Shown piece by piece: positions 21,126-33,252 of a stretch of DNA of 64,000 nt; position 1 is the stretch's first letter, and each line of letters starts with the position of its first letter. Made by a program: the position numbers and the translations under genes. The notes below the pieces were generated by a model that was given only the letters and a program-made list of their open reading frames with translations, had not been told where the DNA came from and searched no databases. The stretch spans positions 558,001-622,000 of the forward strand of contig LLEY01000013.1 of assembly GCA_001414485.1 (NCBI GenBank), in the 5' to 3' direction. The DNA comes from Calycina herbarum (Eukaryota; Ascomycota; Leotiomycetes; Helotiales; Pezizellaceae).

Positions 21126-22123
21126 AATAATGTCAAATTGCTGTGTTATTTTGTATGAAAAGAAGAAGAAAAGAAATCTAAATATTGTCCCTAGGCCGTG
21201 TCATGGCATTTCCCTCTCTCTGTTTCCTTCGTTACTTGCACTCTTGTGTTGGTACAATTGTTGAAATGTCTTGACGTTGTTGGCCGTTGATGATTGCTCG
21301 CTTGGAATCTATTTTTTTGGTCGTTTTGTGTTTTTTTGTTGTATGAAAAGGAAAGGGGAAATGGAAAATCGCGTCTCTATTTTTTTTGGTCTGGCGTTTT
21401 CGTTTTGGGTGTCTATGGTTTTCGTTGCTGCTCTGGTTCTAGTCATCAAATGGAGGGGAGGTTCAAGGAAATCGCAGCTCTGTCTGTCTTTTTTTTTGGT
21501 GTTTTCGTTCTAGTTGTCTTTGGTTCAACTTTGGGGCGTCGCCGCTCTATTTCTAGACATCAAATTGGTAATTCAAATCTTCTTTGTTGGCTCTGGCTTG
21601 GGCATATTTGGGGCGTCGTCCAGAAAAAACTCTCGCAAGCATTACTCGATCGGCTAGCCCGTAGGATTTCATGACGTGCATGGCATGTTTTGAAGGATGC
21701 TCAAGCATAAATTCCAGATTTTCGAGGGGTAGGTAGGGCCGATCAGAATGGCAAGCGAAATCCTATTCGATCACAAGAATGGGATTTCGCCTCTGTATCC
21801 TTGGTCTTCGGTATAGGATGTTGCTGAGGGGTCGTTTACTATCATTAGATAGATGCTTTCCTGTTGGGTTTGTTAGTCAGTTGTTGGGTTCTTGTTTATG
21901 TTGAATTTGAGATTGCTGATCATGTTGGCTATTTATGAAAAATGGGGGATGCCAAAAGAGGTGATGGGATGTGAGGAGAGAACTTTGGTACACTATGTGA
22001 CCTGCTTCTTCCGTCACACGAAAGGATAAGTGTGGTACACCAGTCGGTGTCAATGTTGGTGCCAGTGTTTTAGGAATACCAAACCACTACCACCTCTCGC
22101 AGTGGTAATCCTTATATGGTATG
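21126..22123. other. convergent intergenic, no gene seen
   Basis: About 1 kb of T-rich 3' flank after Rad2. The open frames here are low-complexity and unsupported. Confidence 0.6.
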
Positions 22124-23417
22124 CTAGGAAATTATGAACCCAATCTGGAGACGAGACGAAGAAAATGAAGACTTGGAGTATGAAGAAGCATCTAAAAGTC
22201 TGGATGAGACAACTTACTGGTGCATAGCCCCTCAGATCAAGATATCCTTGACTTCCATATCCCATCTGATTGCTGCTGCTACCTTGGTAAGCACTTCCAT
22301 ATTGGGAGGAAGTGCTCGGGAGGATGAGAGATGCAGGATGCAAGAGATCTACCAGTTGATTTGTTGGGGTTGTATATGCCGATGATCTGCTGGGTGGTTG
22401 ATATGGGAGCGGCATTCGTAAGACAGGGGAGCGCGACGCAGAATGATATGTGATGAGTGTCATGTAGAGGCCGTGGGGGGCAAAGAATGTCGAGTTCGCT
22501 TGGTTGATTAATTGTCTATTTTTGTTGTTAGACCTGTAAGTGAGGAGGAGACGAGTTTTCACTCACGGTGTTTCTATCGCAGATGATTTGGAATATTGAA
22601 CGGCGGTATCAACCAAGCCACTTGCCGATCTTGAATCCAATGCTGCCACGTTGACAACGTCAAGGTATGTAAGACTCTTAAAAAGCACGTGTCAGTTGTC
22701 ACAAAGCATAGGAGATCAAGAGAAGGCGACGCGAAACATACCGAACTTGAACGGCTCAAAACGTCCAAGAAGTTCAAAAAGCCAGGTTGATCTATCCCTG
22801 CATCCTGCAGCGAAGACGCATAAGTTCTCACCCAACCGTCTCTTGCATTATCCTGTGGAATAAGAACCGGCTTATGTAGTGGTCCTCCACCCGACTGTCC
22901 TGCATAGCTAGCGGGTGCTCGTGTGTTGGACCAAGATGTGGAGCCGGATGCGTGATCCTGGGAGACACGCTCTGAGAATTGGCGTTGGAAGTCCGCGTAT
23001 TGTTGTACTTCGGCATAGGCTGCTTGATCGTTTCCCGATCCGGTGTCGGTTGGGCTTGATGCTGGAGAAAGAGGGGGTGTTAGTCAGTTTTTAGTAACTT
23101 TTTTCTGCAGTTTTTGTGGCGGAATTCGAAACTAATCTTTGAAACCCCTGGCTTTATTTTGCAGGAGAATCTCGGAGAATTAAGAACCTAGTCTTTGATT
23201 TATCCAAAATTTGCTTGCTCCTATCATGTGTATCGGAGATCTTCGGTAATATTGTGCGCCTATTTGTGGGGTACAAGCTGGGAGACAATTATTTACTGGG
23301 ATTTGACTCTTGTTGAAACTCGTAGTATCCGCTGTCTGGATTTCTTGGTGTCTTTTTCTTATCCTTGGATGAGCTCTTGGAAGAACTCTTGGAAGAATGG
23401 TGTGTTCGGCGGCTCAT
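22124..23417 (-). CDS. conserved fungal protein of unknown function (five exons, about 295 aa)
   Basis: Five exons fit by phase: 23417-23297, 23061-22742, 22676-22567, 22533-22218 and 22144-22124, summing to 296 codons. The N-terminus is basic and serine-rich (MSRRTHHSSKSSSKSSSKDK). The middle holds PVLIPQDNARDGWVRTYASS then LQDAGIDQPGFLNFLDVLSR and, later, LINQANSTFFAPHGLYMTLI. This order (a PxxIPQ..., GI-x-FL-FLD, then N-x-FF-P-GLY-x-T) matches a fungal family I know only as hypothetical proteins; usual members are longer and continue past this point. One intron (22566-22534) would be only 33 bases, unusually short, so this junction or the 3' part may be wrong or degraded. Probably soluble or peripheral; no function proposed. 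Confidence 0.6.
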
Positions 23418-26400
23418 GGTGAACTTGGATTGGTATCTTCGAGAAGAGAAGAGAAGCAGTCAGTTGAAACAAAATCTGATGGGGTGGCGTGATAGAAGCT
23501 CGGAGATAAATGTTTGTCTGCTTGGAGGTTGAAGGTAAAAGATATTGGCTGTCTGGTTTCCATAAGGGCCGAACAGAGTTCTTTTATGATGAATCCTATA
23601 CAGAGTATGAGGAATCTTGAAGCAAACAGTGTAAAGGATTGAAGCTCAAGATCGGATTCTCCGATGTAGTACGAGCGTGATAGCCTCATGACGATGATGA
23701 GACTGAATTTACGAATTTACGAAGGAGGCTAATATGGAAGTGGCGTCTTCTCATCCATGAGCTGGTGTTTGTCGAGTCCCAGGTATGAGGCACATCTGAG
23801 TTCCAAGTGTGAGGGACGCATGACAAACTACCGAAAGGGTCTTAACTACTCCATTTTACCTTGCTTGGGCAGGTAACATTGCATTTAGTGGTATCAAACG
23901 AGTATTTTAATAAATAGGAAGTAGTTAGTATTCCTTGTCGTATGTAAATCGTAAATGATGACACGGATTTTGGAACTATAAAAATCGAAGTAGCGAGAAT
24001 CAACCACCCATGGAAGTGGTTCGTTGAGCCTCCGAGGGCAATACGTACACGAGTTTTGGGCCTACAAGGGGAGTAGACTGCAACGAGCTTTGGGAAGAAG
24101 AGATTTTCAGCTCCAAACCCCATGATTATCAATAAATCCTCTTGTATTCTGAAGGAGATTTGAGAGAAGCCTGGAAATGGGGGAACCTAGAGCGAAGATC
24201 CATACTTTCCAGAATGGGAAAGCATGAAGCATGGTCGGCATACTATATCCGCCACCTCTGTGGTGTTTAGGGTGTGAGATTCGCGATTTAAGCTTAATCA
24301 TTGAAAATTTCGTTTGCTTGGTGCATTTTGTGACTTTGAAATAACACACTACCACGAGCCTCAAAGGCTCAAACAAATTCGGTCCTTTGAGAAGCATAAT
24401 ATTCCGAAAGTCCCTATATCCCTAAAGCTTTATCTTTCCAAAGGCAGGTAACATCCCCACTTCGGTGCATAGAAACAAAGTGCCTATTTCACATACCAGT
24501 ATTGGGAAGCTTTGTAAGAGCCATTGGAAGCAGGAAATTGTTTGAGACTAAAAGGTCTGTGTTTTATGAGTGTGGGCGTAATTTCAAGACTCGAGTGGTG
24601 AGGCTGATGGGCTTCATCTCCCCATACTTGTCACTGGATTCACCCAAATCGGGAGATTGTGCAGGGGTTACCTCCCAAAATATCCATTACGGGAAGGTTC
24701 TGGGTAAAGATTAGGTGGGGAGACCATTCAGGTAATTTGAGCGGTTTGGCCCCCAAAGAGGGGAATCAAACACGCCGCGTAAGGCAGTTTTTGGTTGTTC
24801 TTTTTGATTCATTCTCTTTCTGTCGTCGACCAAGAATATTTTTGTTGCTTGCGGCATAATCGTCGTGGTGGTAGCGAAATGCACCTGTGGGTAAGCAAAG
24901 CCCTCATAGGCTGCCATTGTCAGGGATATGAACATAGGGCTATTGATGAAACTATTCCGGGAGTATTTGTAAGGTGAGGGGAGTTTTAGTGATTTGGGAG
25001 TGATGCTTGAAAACTATGTATGGAAAAGCATTCGCGACATGCGCTGCGGATTGATCCCCCGTAGTTATTTACGTACAATGAAGGGGGTTTCGGAGCTTGT
25101 CTATAGCAGATGCACAGCTAGCTTATAGCTGCCTGGGCATTCGAATTAAACGGTGGTATGGCGATATGGATGTAACGATGCTTCGTGAGAGAGATGGGAG
25201 AGAGAAGCGCGCGTAATCATAGTAAAATTGAACGATCGTATATGTATGCTGGACAGGGTATCGGATCACTAGCACCCGCGGAATAACAACAGCCGTAGAT
25301 CCTCCCGATAAGACGGGTATTGGGTCACTATTCTCGTTCAATTACCGAATCGTTAATGGAGTCTCGTATTTTCAGCCCTGAATTGCGAAAATCTATCCTA
25401 GAATGCGGCGTACTAAGTCCCTAATAACCTTAGTGGGGAACCCCATGTTCCACGACAGACTTGAGCGAGAGTTTGCCCAAATGATGATAGCCGGATATCA
25501 CCGGGAATCCAAAGTTTTGATGGTTTCAACGCATTTTAGCTACTGACGATTGAACTGGGAAAAAAACTACGAGATGACCAAAGCCAGTGGTGGAACTTGG
25601 CCATTCCTTGTGGTTAAGATGTGGTTGAAGGAATGGCAATTGCCACGATATCTGTCCACACTCCGCTACTACTCACACATATTGGAAAATGGTAATTTGG
25701 TGAGACACATGCCTCATATACAGATTCTATGACGAAATGCAATAAACCCACTCCTTGGTGATCATTTAGAATGAACACAGCCATCAAAAGATGGTCAACA
25801 AATATAAATTGCTTAAGATTTTCACCATCCGAGCGGTAAAAACGTGTAAAGATTGCCTGTGAGAGGTAATCACCTAGATAAGGATGCTATTAAACCACCT
25901 CCGCATCTCACATCAGCACCCCTGAAGTTATTAAGCGAGCATTAGTGGTAAGCCTAGGCATCTGGTGCTCTAGGGGGGGCTTTTTTTTGTAGGAAAGTTT
26001 GACACAAAAAAGACAAATTACGGTATGCAGAAATTCCCCAGTATAATTCAATACTGGTATAGTTCACATGGGAAACTGCCAACTCCTTTTTGAGAAATAA
26101 CAAGCGCAACCGCTGAGTGTACCCCTGGACTGAGCCCCGACTGTGTCAGCACTAAACGCCGTGGATAGTGATTGGTTCTTGTAAGCCCGCATACGAATTC
26201 TTCATCGCCGTCCACGTTTTCAGCACGCCGGCCTCCCCTCAAGCAAGATGCAGAACCAAACAACGTGCCGGGTCACTTTGATACAAATCCCGGAATAAGC
26301 CTGGGTGTTTAAAAGTAGGACCTGCAGTTGCCACACACGCCAAATCCTCCTCCGACGCGCCAGTGAGGCGCGGCTGCAGCCACCGCGAATGCTTTAAGGG

Positions 26401-26550
26401 AAGAACCCATGATCAGGCGGCCACTCTTACACTGAATTCCTACACGCTACTTATCTCGATCAATCTGACCTCAAGCTTGTACATTGCAATCGTTCTAGCG
26501 GCGACAAGCTAGCCCTTTTGATCAATTAAATTTCCAAGCTCGTATTGACA
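23418..26550. other. intergenic, no supportable gene
   Basis: About 3.1 kb between the five-exon gene and the Zn2Cys6 gene. Frames are short, without splice-joined partners or domain matches. The last 200 bases are the likely promoter of the transcription factor. Confidence 0.55.
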
Positions 26551-29045
26551 ATGGTTTATTGTGGAAAACCAAGCAAGTCGTGTGCAGAATGTCGTTTGAG
26601 ACGGACCAAGGTAAGCTCGTTCTCACTGCCGATGATCATCCTTTCGTAATTAAGACAACTAACCTCCGCAGTGTGATATGAAAAAACCATCATGCTCACA
26701 ATGTATTCGAGCACGCCGAGTGTGCAAAGGTGTAGGTTACGGATATTTTCTTACATTCCTACTCTCGTCTAAATGTTGTTTTCTCTCTAGCGTTTTTCCC
26801 TTTGATTGCGAGATGTGTATGTGATACCATAATGTCAAAACAACCCTTTCCTCATCACAAGTTCCTACGCTCTCTAGTCCCACTCGAGACTCTCTGGGTC
26901 TCTTGGATGCAGAAACTGATTATATCCTAGTATAGAGATCCAAATGATTTGATGTTCCGCGACGAGTCTCGCGGTTTGATTGCCAAAGCTCAACGACAAA
27001 GTCCACCAAAGAAGACAACAGTAACGACCCAAGTCATATCAACACGAATATTGGATACTCAGGAGATGAATGCTTCCCCATCCCCGGGTATTCGATTTGC
27101 GCCCGTTATTTCTGTTCCGGCGGGATTAGAAACCCCAGCTGAAGAGCAAGCAACGACGTTTTTCTTTCAAAACTATGTGCCGGATCGAATGTCTTTTCCG
27201 ACTGGCGCTTTTCAATACCTGGAAGATATTTTTAGTCGTGAAAATGTCGGACAAGCGGTTAAGGATGCTATAACAGCATTAGGAATTGCGGGTCTATCCA
27301 ACTTCGTAAGCATAATCAATCCTTACCTTCGTATCTCGTATCTCGTATCTCATTCAATCCACCAACTAACCCACTATTTGCTATTGTGTAGTGGAAATCA
27401 CCCAACATTTTACTCAAAGCTCGCATCAAATATATGTCATCCATGAAACTTCTCAGCTCGCAGTTGACGGACGCCAGCGAAGCAAAGTCCAATCAAACAT
27501 TTGCTGCCGTAATGTTATTAGGTCTCTACGAGGTTTGATACAGTCCCGAAATAGTATTGAAACAAGTGTATCTCTAACAAAGAATAAGATAACAAACAGC
27601 CACAAGAAGGAATCCATGGACGCGTGGACAAGGCACACTCTGGGTTCTTCGGCACTTATGAGATTTCGTGGCAAGAAACAACTTCGAGAGCCCTTAGGTC
27701 GAGAATTATTCCTTCATCACCGGTCTCAAGTCGTAAGCAATCCCACTCAATTCTCTCCAAAGACATCTTTTGACCCGCGCAGCTCGCCAATTGCATGCAA
27801 AGACATGCCTTCATACCTCCCTTTATTCGCGAATGGAATGACAGTCTCGACATGGAGAACCCAAGCCTGCATGCCGCAACAGTTCTCTCCCAGCAGTATA
27901 TCAAATTTGCCGATTTACGTGCAGAATTAAAAGAATCGAATGAATTCAGTAATCCAGAAGCTACCATATCTCGAGCAAGTGCCATTGACGCCGAATGTGT
28001 AAAGTGGGAGCAAAACTGCCCTCTAGAATACTTTTATCGGAACTTCCAAGCAACGGAGCAAACGGAGGAGGTATTCGACGGGAAATATGATGTCTACTCA
28101 AATCTTTGGATAGCTATGATCTGGAATAACCAGCGGTCGCTTCGGATTCGATGTCAGGATCTGATTCTCAATCAACTCAAACGCTTTTACCGAACTCACT
28201 TGACAGAAGTTTTGTTCAACGACGACACTTATTACCAGAGACAAACACAACAATCGGAGCAGATCATCCTCAAGTGTTCAGGAGAAATTATGGCCAGTAT
28301 TCCGGGGTTTCTTGGATTTAAAGATGAGCCCCACGCGGAACGGAAAATACCCAGATCGTTTAATGGTAATCTACTTCTCTGGCCTCTATTCAATGCGGGA
28401 TATAACGACGTTATCTCAAACGAGCGACGTGATTGGGTAGTCGGGAGACTTCGCTACATCTCGGATGTGATGAGCATTGAACAAGCTCAGCCTCTGATCC
28501 GCACTCTCATCAGCAAAATGAGGATTCAGCACTGGGACGGACAGCCATCAAGCCTGTTAGGAAACTCCATGTTGGGTGGCATGGATTCCTCCCTCCTAAC
28601 TACCCAAAAGGCTGCCAATGACAAAAGCACACAGATCTGGAATGGGGGCCTTTCCAGTTCGCAAAAGGAAAACTCACTCGCTTCACTGACCAGAAACTTT
28701 GCGACTCCCCAACGCAACATCTCAGACCTTTCAGTTGCTCAAACGAACAGTCTTTACTCTAATATCACCACCATGCAAAACCAAAACCACACTTACGAAT
28801 CGCTGAACTACCAGCCGAATTCTCTCTTTCTGGATCCCATATACCAAGAATCAACTCCAAATTACACCACATACTCATCGGACAACTTCTCTCCCACGAT
28901 GTTAGAAAATCCAGCCTGCCCGAATCCAACACCGATTTCCAACTCCTACCATTCAGTTCCCTATCAAACATATGCTACCTCGATGCCGCTAGGAGATACG
29001 AGGGGTTTAGATGCCATGAGTGGCTTTTTTGAAGGAGAGTGGTAG
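26551..29045 (+). CDS. Zn(II)2Cys6 transcription factor (about 674 aa)
   Basis: Six exons (26551-26610, 26672-26731, 26931-27305, 27392-27532, 27607-27732, 27783-29045), all phase 0, give 675 codons. The N-terminus is a complete binuclear zinc cluster: C11-x2-C14-x6-C21-x6-C28-x2-C31-x6-C38, then GYRDPNDLMFRDE, the usual continuation. The third exon starts after an unusually long intron (199 bases). Downstream is a fungal-specific transcription factor domain with AGLSNF..., the FAAVMLLGLYE segment, ESMDAWTRHTLGSSALMRFRG, GRELFLHHRSQV and a long C-terminal region rich in N, S and Y. For exon 5 the CACAAG acceptor at 27606 keeps frame, while the CAG eight bases earlier does not. Such proteins act in the nucleus; no target genes can be named from the neighbourhood. 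Confidence 0.92.
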
Positions 29046-30467
29046 CGAGAAAATGGAAGAAGTTATGAATTGATGTATTCCTTTGTCATTGGCATTTAAC
29101 GGCTGAGCTTGAACGTGTATGATACTAGTAGTTTTATTGAGCGACAGGAGGGATGGATCATGTGAGTACACTTTTATTTGGTGGGAAGTGGCATTAGTAA
29201 ATATATGTGGTAGAACTTTCCTGTTTTACTGTAAACCCCTAGGTGACTTTGGAGTGGGAGCGAGCCAAAGAACCAGCTTTATATTGGCATCTGAAAAGTC
29301 CTCTCAGGCACAAAATCAACAGTTGGTCGCCGAAAACGACGACCAAGGAGCCTTTTCGTTTTGAAAGTAAGAATTGTCAGCGTCGGTTGACCGATGTCCA
29401 GGAGTAAGGCCGATGAGCCAACCAGGTTGGTCGATTTATCAAGGTGGTGGAGGGGAAAGGAGCGAGGGAGTGGTTGGCGTGAGGTGGTCAGAAGGAGAGG
29501 GGCGAGAGGGCAGGAGCGAGTGGTCGACAGAGGGTCGTCGACGTCGAGGTCTCATCGCTCCTTCCCTCTCACGTCGTCCCCAAGCCAACGCACGTTCCAG
29601 GTCCCAGATTCTCTCAAGTATAGACCCCCCCCCTCCCCTTCCTCATCCATATATATACTTTTTCGTTGTCGAAAACGAATCGCAGGAGGTGAGAAGAAAT
29701 TCTCACCCAAGGACGTTGTTCTTACTTTCTGTGACCGATTGATTTCTCGTGACCCTCGCCCTGACTGGTATATTTGCTACTGACTGCGCTGGCTCTTAAC
29801 TGTAGCTTTAATACAGATGTTGTCGCTCTCTTCGTCGGGTTCCGTAAGGTCGCATTTTAGTCAACCTTCGAACTAGAAACATTAATTAACAACACAATGA
29901 GCCCCAGACTAGCATACAAGACAGCTAGGAGAAGAAAAACCGCTCTAGCCTCTCGTCCTCTTTCCTCTCACTCCATTCTTTGCTTTTTTACCTAGTTCTC
30001 CTCGCTGCGTCACGTGAGTGTTATGTGAAAGTCGGGTGACTGGCCTCGATAATCACCCTTTGCCCCAGTTTTTAGTACTTGGCCTCCCATTCAACATTTC
30101 ACGCTTCGTTGGTGTGGTAGTGGAGCGAGTAGAAGAGTACCTTGTCCAGAGTAACATCCTCTAAGAATCACAAAACCACAAGTTCACGGAATAAGATGGT
30201 ACTTGAGTTCCCGAGGAGCGCCTAAATGGCCACTCATGCAATTTTTATTTGTTATAAATATAATACACCTGGATGTATATAAAGAGAAAAGAAGAAAACT
30301 AGCACCATCACCAAACTAACTATCGCCCTTGAGTATGCAATCGAGAAAAAGCAAAACGGAAACTGATTATGTCCCTTCCAAATCCAAACGCGAGTGCAAA
30401 AACACATTCATCTTTTCTAGCTTCATCCCAAACACCCATTAACTCCTTTTATCATGGTCTAATTTTC
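29046..30467. other. convergent intergenic, no gene seen
   Basis: About 1.4 kb. From 29380 to 29700 the sequence is purine-rich then pyrimidine-rich (GGAGGGG... and CCCCCCCTCC), giving long frames on both strands that look compositional rather than coding. Confidence 0.55.
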
Positions 30468-33252
30468 TTACAAAAGCAATGCTGCGAACGAAACCATGGC
30501 ACCGGTGAGGAGAGCCATGTTCAATCCCCCGTTGGAACTTCCGGCTCCATTAGTCATGATGTATGGAGTTGATGATGTGGCGTTATTCTTTGAAACTGCC
30601 GTTATGGTGGTGACGTTTTGTGCAGCAGATGGGTGTCCGGTACTGCCCTGCACACAGAGACCTGGGTTGGTCCATAAAGCATCGGCGGCATACTGCCACA
30701 GTTCCCGGTAATCTGCCAACATCTTCGCCGTGTAGAAGATACGGCAATCCGCAGCTTGGTATACGAAGTGAAGCGGAACATCTTGCTTGGACTGACGGAC
30801 TTGGTTCAGCAGATTAACACCGAATCTTGTGTAATCTCCAACGTTGAGGGGGATCGATTTGTTGTTGGGGAAGAGATCTGCGGAGAGAGTTGGGCTGAAT
30901 GCTCGAACGGAAGTCACTTGTACATCGATGTTGGTGTAGGCTTGTAACCTAGAGCCCTTGACACCTGCTACACCTTGCATCGGTCCTAATTCAGGGCGGC
31001 CACCAGCGACGACCACCTTGACACCAGCTTGAGTGTGCATTTCTTCGGCAAAGATTGTACAAGTCGAACTGCATTGTCCCTGTCAGGGGTTAGTACACAT
31101 CTTGGGAAGACTTGCTCAAATAATTCATAGGGACCATGGTGCCTGGAGGTTGAACTTACGTTGGTGAGTATGAGAACATCTTTAGCGGCGAAGACTTGAG
31201 GTGCCCTTGGGAACTTTACGCCCAAAGAAACTGCCAATTCATTTGTCTGGGTAAAGTTCTGGCGAAAGGTGTTCGAGATTCTATCTCCATTTTGAGTCTG
31301 CTGGCCAGAGAGTGCAGCCCAATTGGGGAATGCCTTGTTATTCGCATCCATTTGAGCAGGAAACCAATACGGGTCAGCGGTCTCACTTTGATTGGCAATT
31401 AATGCTTGGACGCTCGCATTCGCGGAGCCAATAGTTGAGCCAATAAGATCCACTGATTTTGGGATTCTAAACTGGCCACCAGCGTAGGGGGTGAGAGTTG
31501 GAAAGAGCTGGCTGAACAACTCAAATCCCTGCAATAACACCAAAACATCAGTAAAGTTCAATCAATCATACGAGTACCAAGAGAAAAACAAGACATACCG
31601 CTGCAACTAATCCACCACCGTTGGACTGAACATCAATTACTAGCTTCTTCATTCCCGAACTTTTGCATTTTGCAAGAAATTCCTCTACTGCTTTGGAAAA
31701 TCCAAGTATATCCTCCTCTGTTAAGAAGGAGAAGCTATTGAGGGATAGCACAGCGGTTGATGTTTTGTTCAAGAAATAACCTGTAGCAAACCCCCCAGCA
31801 CCGAGGTTTTTCTGTACAACAACGGGGGCAGGGTATGGAGCTGTATCCTGAATCAGTTTCCACTCTTAAAAATGACTTGATAATAGAATAGCGGGAAGTG
31901 ACCACAGGTATCTAGGACACTCGACCTCAGGGTAATTGATTTGAGACCCTGAGAACAATAAGGCATATTGTCCCAAAGCCCCAAATCAATCGACTCCAAT
32001 AGTTTATGGTCACTGGAGAAACCAATGAGAGTTTAACGTACCTCCCCACTCTGGCTTTGACTCAGGTTTTGCCGCTGGTGCTGGTGCTTTCACTTCTTGC
32101 TTTGCAGATGCGACAAACTTGTTATAGACATCTTGGCCAGTCTCTATTTCGGTGAAATCAGCTGAAAGAGGAACAGTCCATCCCTGAGAGACGGTTGTTC
32201 CATTTGCAAAGGTTAAAGTGAGATTGGAACTCCCGGGGTACCCAGTCACCCCCTCAAACTTTGATGATCCTCCGCCCATTTCAGTTGCGGAATTGACGAA
32301 CAAATCGTTCCAATCTGTTTGTGGATCGATGAAACCGGCAACAAAGTCTTTCGCAAATTGAGTCATATAATCAGCTGCTGGTTTTCCATTGATAGTTTTG
32401 ACTGCTGAAGGAGCTTTTGTGCTCGTGTTTCCCGCGCCAAAATCAGCTAAAGGTTTTTGTTAGCTATATTCGATTAAGGATATATCATTAATGACCCACT
32501 AGCAACATATATCTCTGGCAGCTTGACACCATCTTGCGAGACAGATAAAAATTTATAGGGGGCGACGAATGGGAAGGTAGCAAGTAATGGGAGGTAAATG
32601 CTGAAATGTCCATCGTGTGAACCTTGGACAAGCTTGCTAATTGCAAGTTCGTATTCGTATTGGCCTTTGAACTTTCCACTGGAAACATCACTGGAGATCT
32701 TGTCGAGTCCCCCCATGATATCAATGGCTGGCTGTTGATAAGACGGAGGAGGGTTCTTGAGCCACCCGAGCGTGGATTGAAGCTCCACATACGGCTTGAG
32801 AAATTTGATGTAATCAGTGGCTGCTGTCTTGTTCAAAGGAACAGACAAGAGACAATCATATACGAGGTCAGCAGGAAGCGGGTCTTCCTTCGCAAAAAGA
32901 GCGAGAACGGCATCATCCGCTGTTATGGTTTGTCAGTAAAACGCCGAACCAGCAGAATGGGAAATATACATAAGTCTTCATCCAAAAGTGCCGCAGCTCC
33001 CAAAATAAACAGAGATTGTTCAACGTTGATTGCAGCACATGCTAAATCCGAGGGTATATCAGAGTCGGAAGTTCCATTTGCAGGAGCGGCAGTGGCGGTA
33101 GGTCTAAGAGAAGAAGAGACTCTGGAAGAGGGATGGAGCGCATGAGATGGAGTGCTGGAAGGTCGAACGCTGGAAGATGGAAGTCCCAAAGCTGGCTGGA
33201 CAAGGGCTCCAGCCGCGAGGGCGAACTTGGTGATTAAAGAGACCGAAGGCAT
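30468..33252 (-). CDS. GPI-anchored CPAF-like S41 peptidase family protein (about 776 aa)
   Basis: Six exons (33252-32970, 32919-32500, 32446-32042, 31840-31599, 31528-31160, 31079-30468) join in phase and sum to 777 codons. The protein has a signal peptide (MPSVSLITKFALAAGALVQP ALG), an S/P/T-rich linker, then the CPAF/PDZ-type N-terminal region (LVQGSHDGHFSIYLPLL). The S41 peptidase core follows: FLAKCKSSGMKKLVIDVQSN then GGG, DVLILTN and GQCSSTCTIFAEEMH, whose Ser is the candidate nucleophile (about residues 574-580). Many N-glycosylation sites precede a C-terminal hydrophobic tail after GAGSSNGG, the pattern of a GPI signal. The family occurs in many ascomycetes as secreted or surface proteins; substrates are unknown to me. 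For exon 4 the second of two AGs (CAG before 31840) is required to keep frame. Confidence 0.88.

Noticed and set aside
20591..21136. 181-codon minus-strand frame over the Rad2 3' end
   Set aside because: Antisense shadow of the lysine/glutamate-rich Rad2 tail.
25970..25990. Poly-G/poly-T run that resembles a terminator
   Set aside because: Bacterial-type terminators do not apply to this nuclear eukaryotic DNA, and no gene ends here.
29374..29783. Overlapping open frames of 122-129 codons on the plus strand
   Set aside because: The sequence is a purine-rich then pyrimidine-rich tract. Both frames are low-complexity, with no domain and no splice partner.
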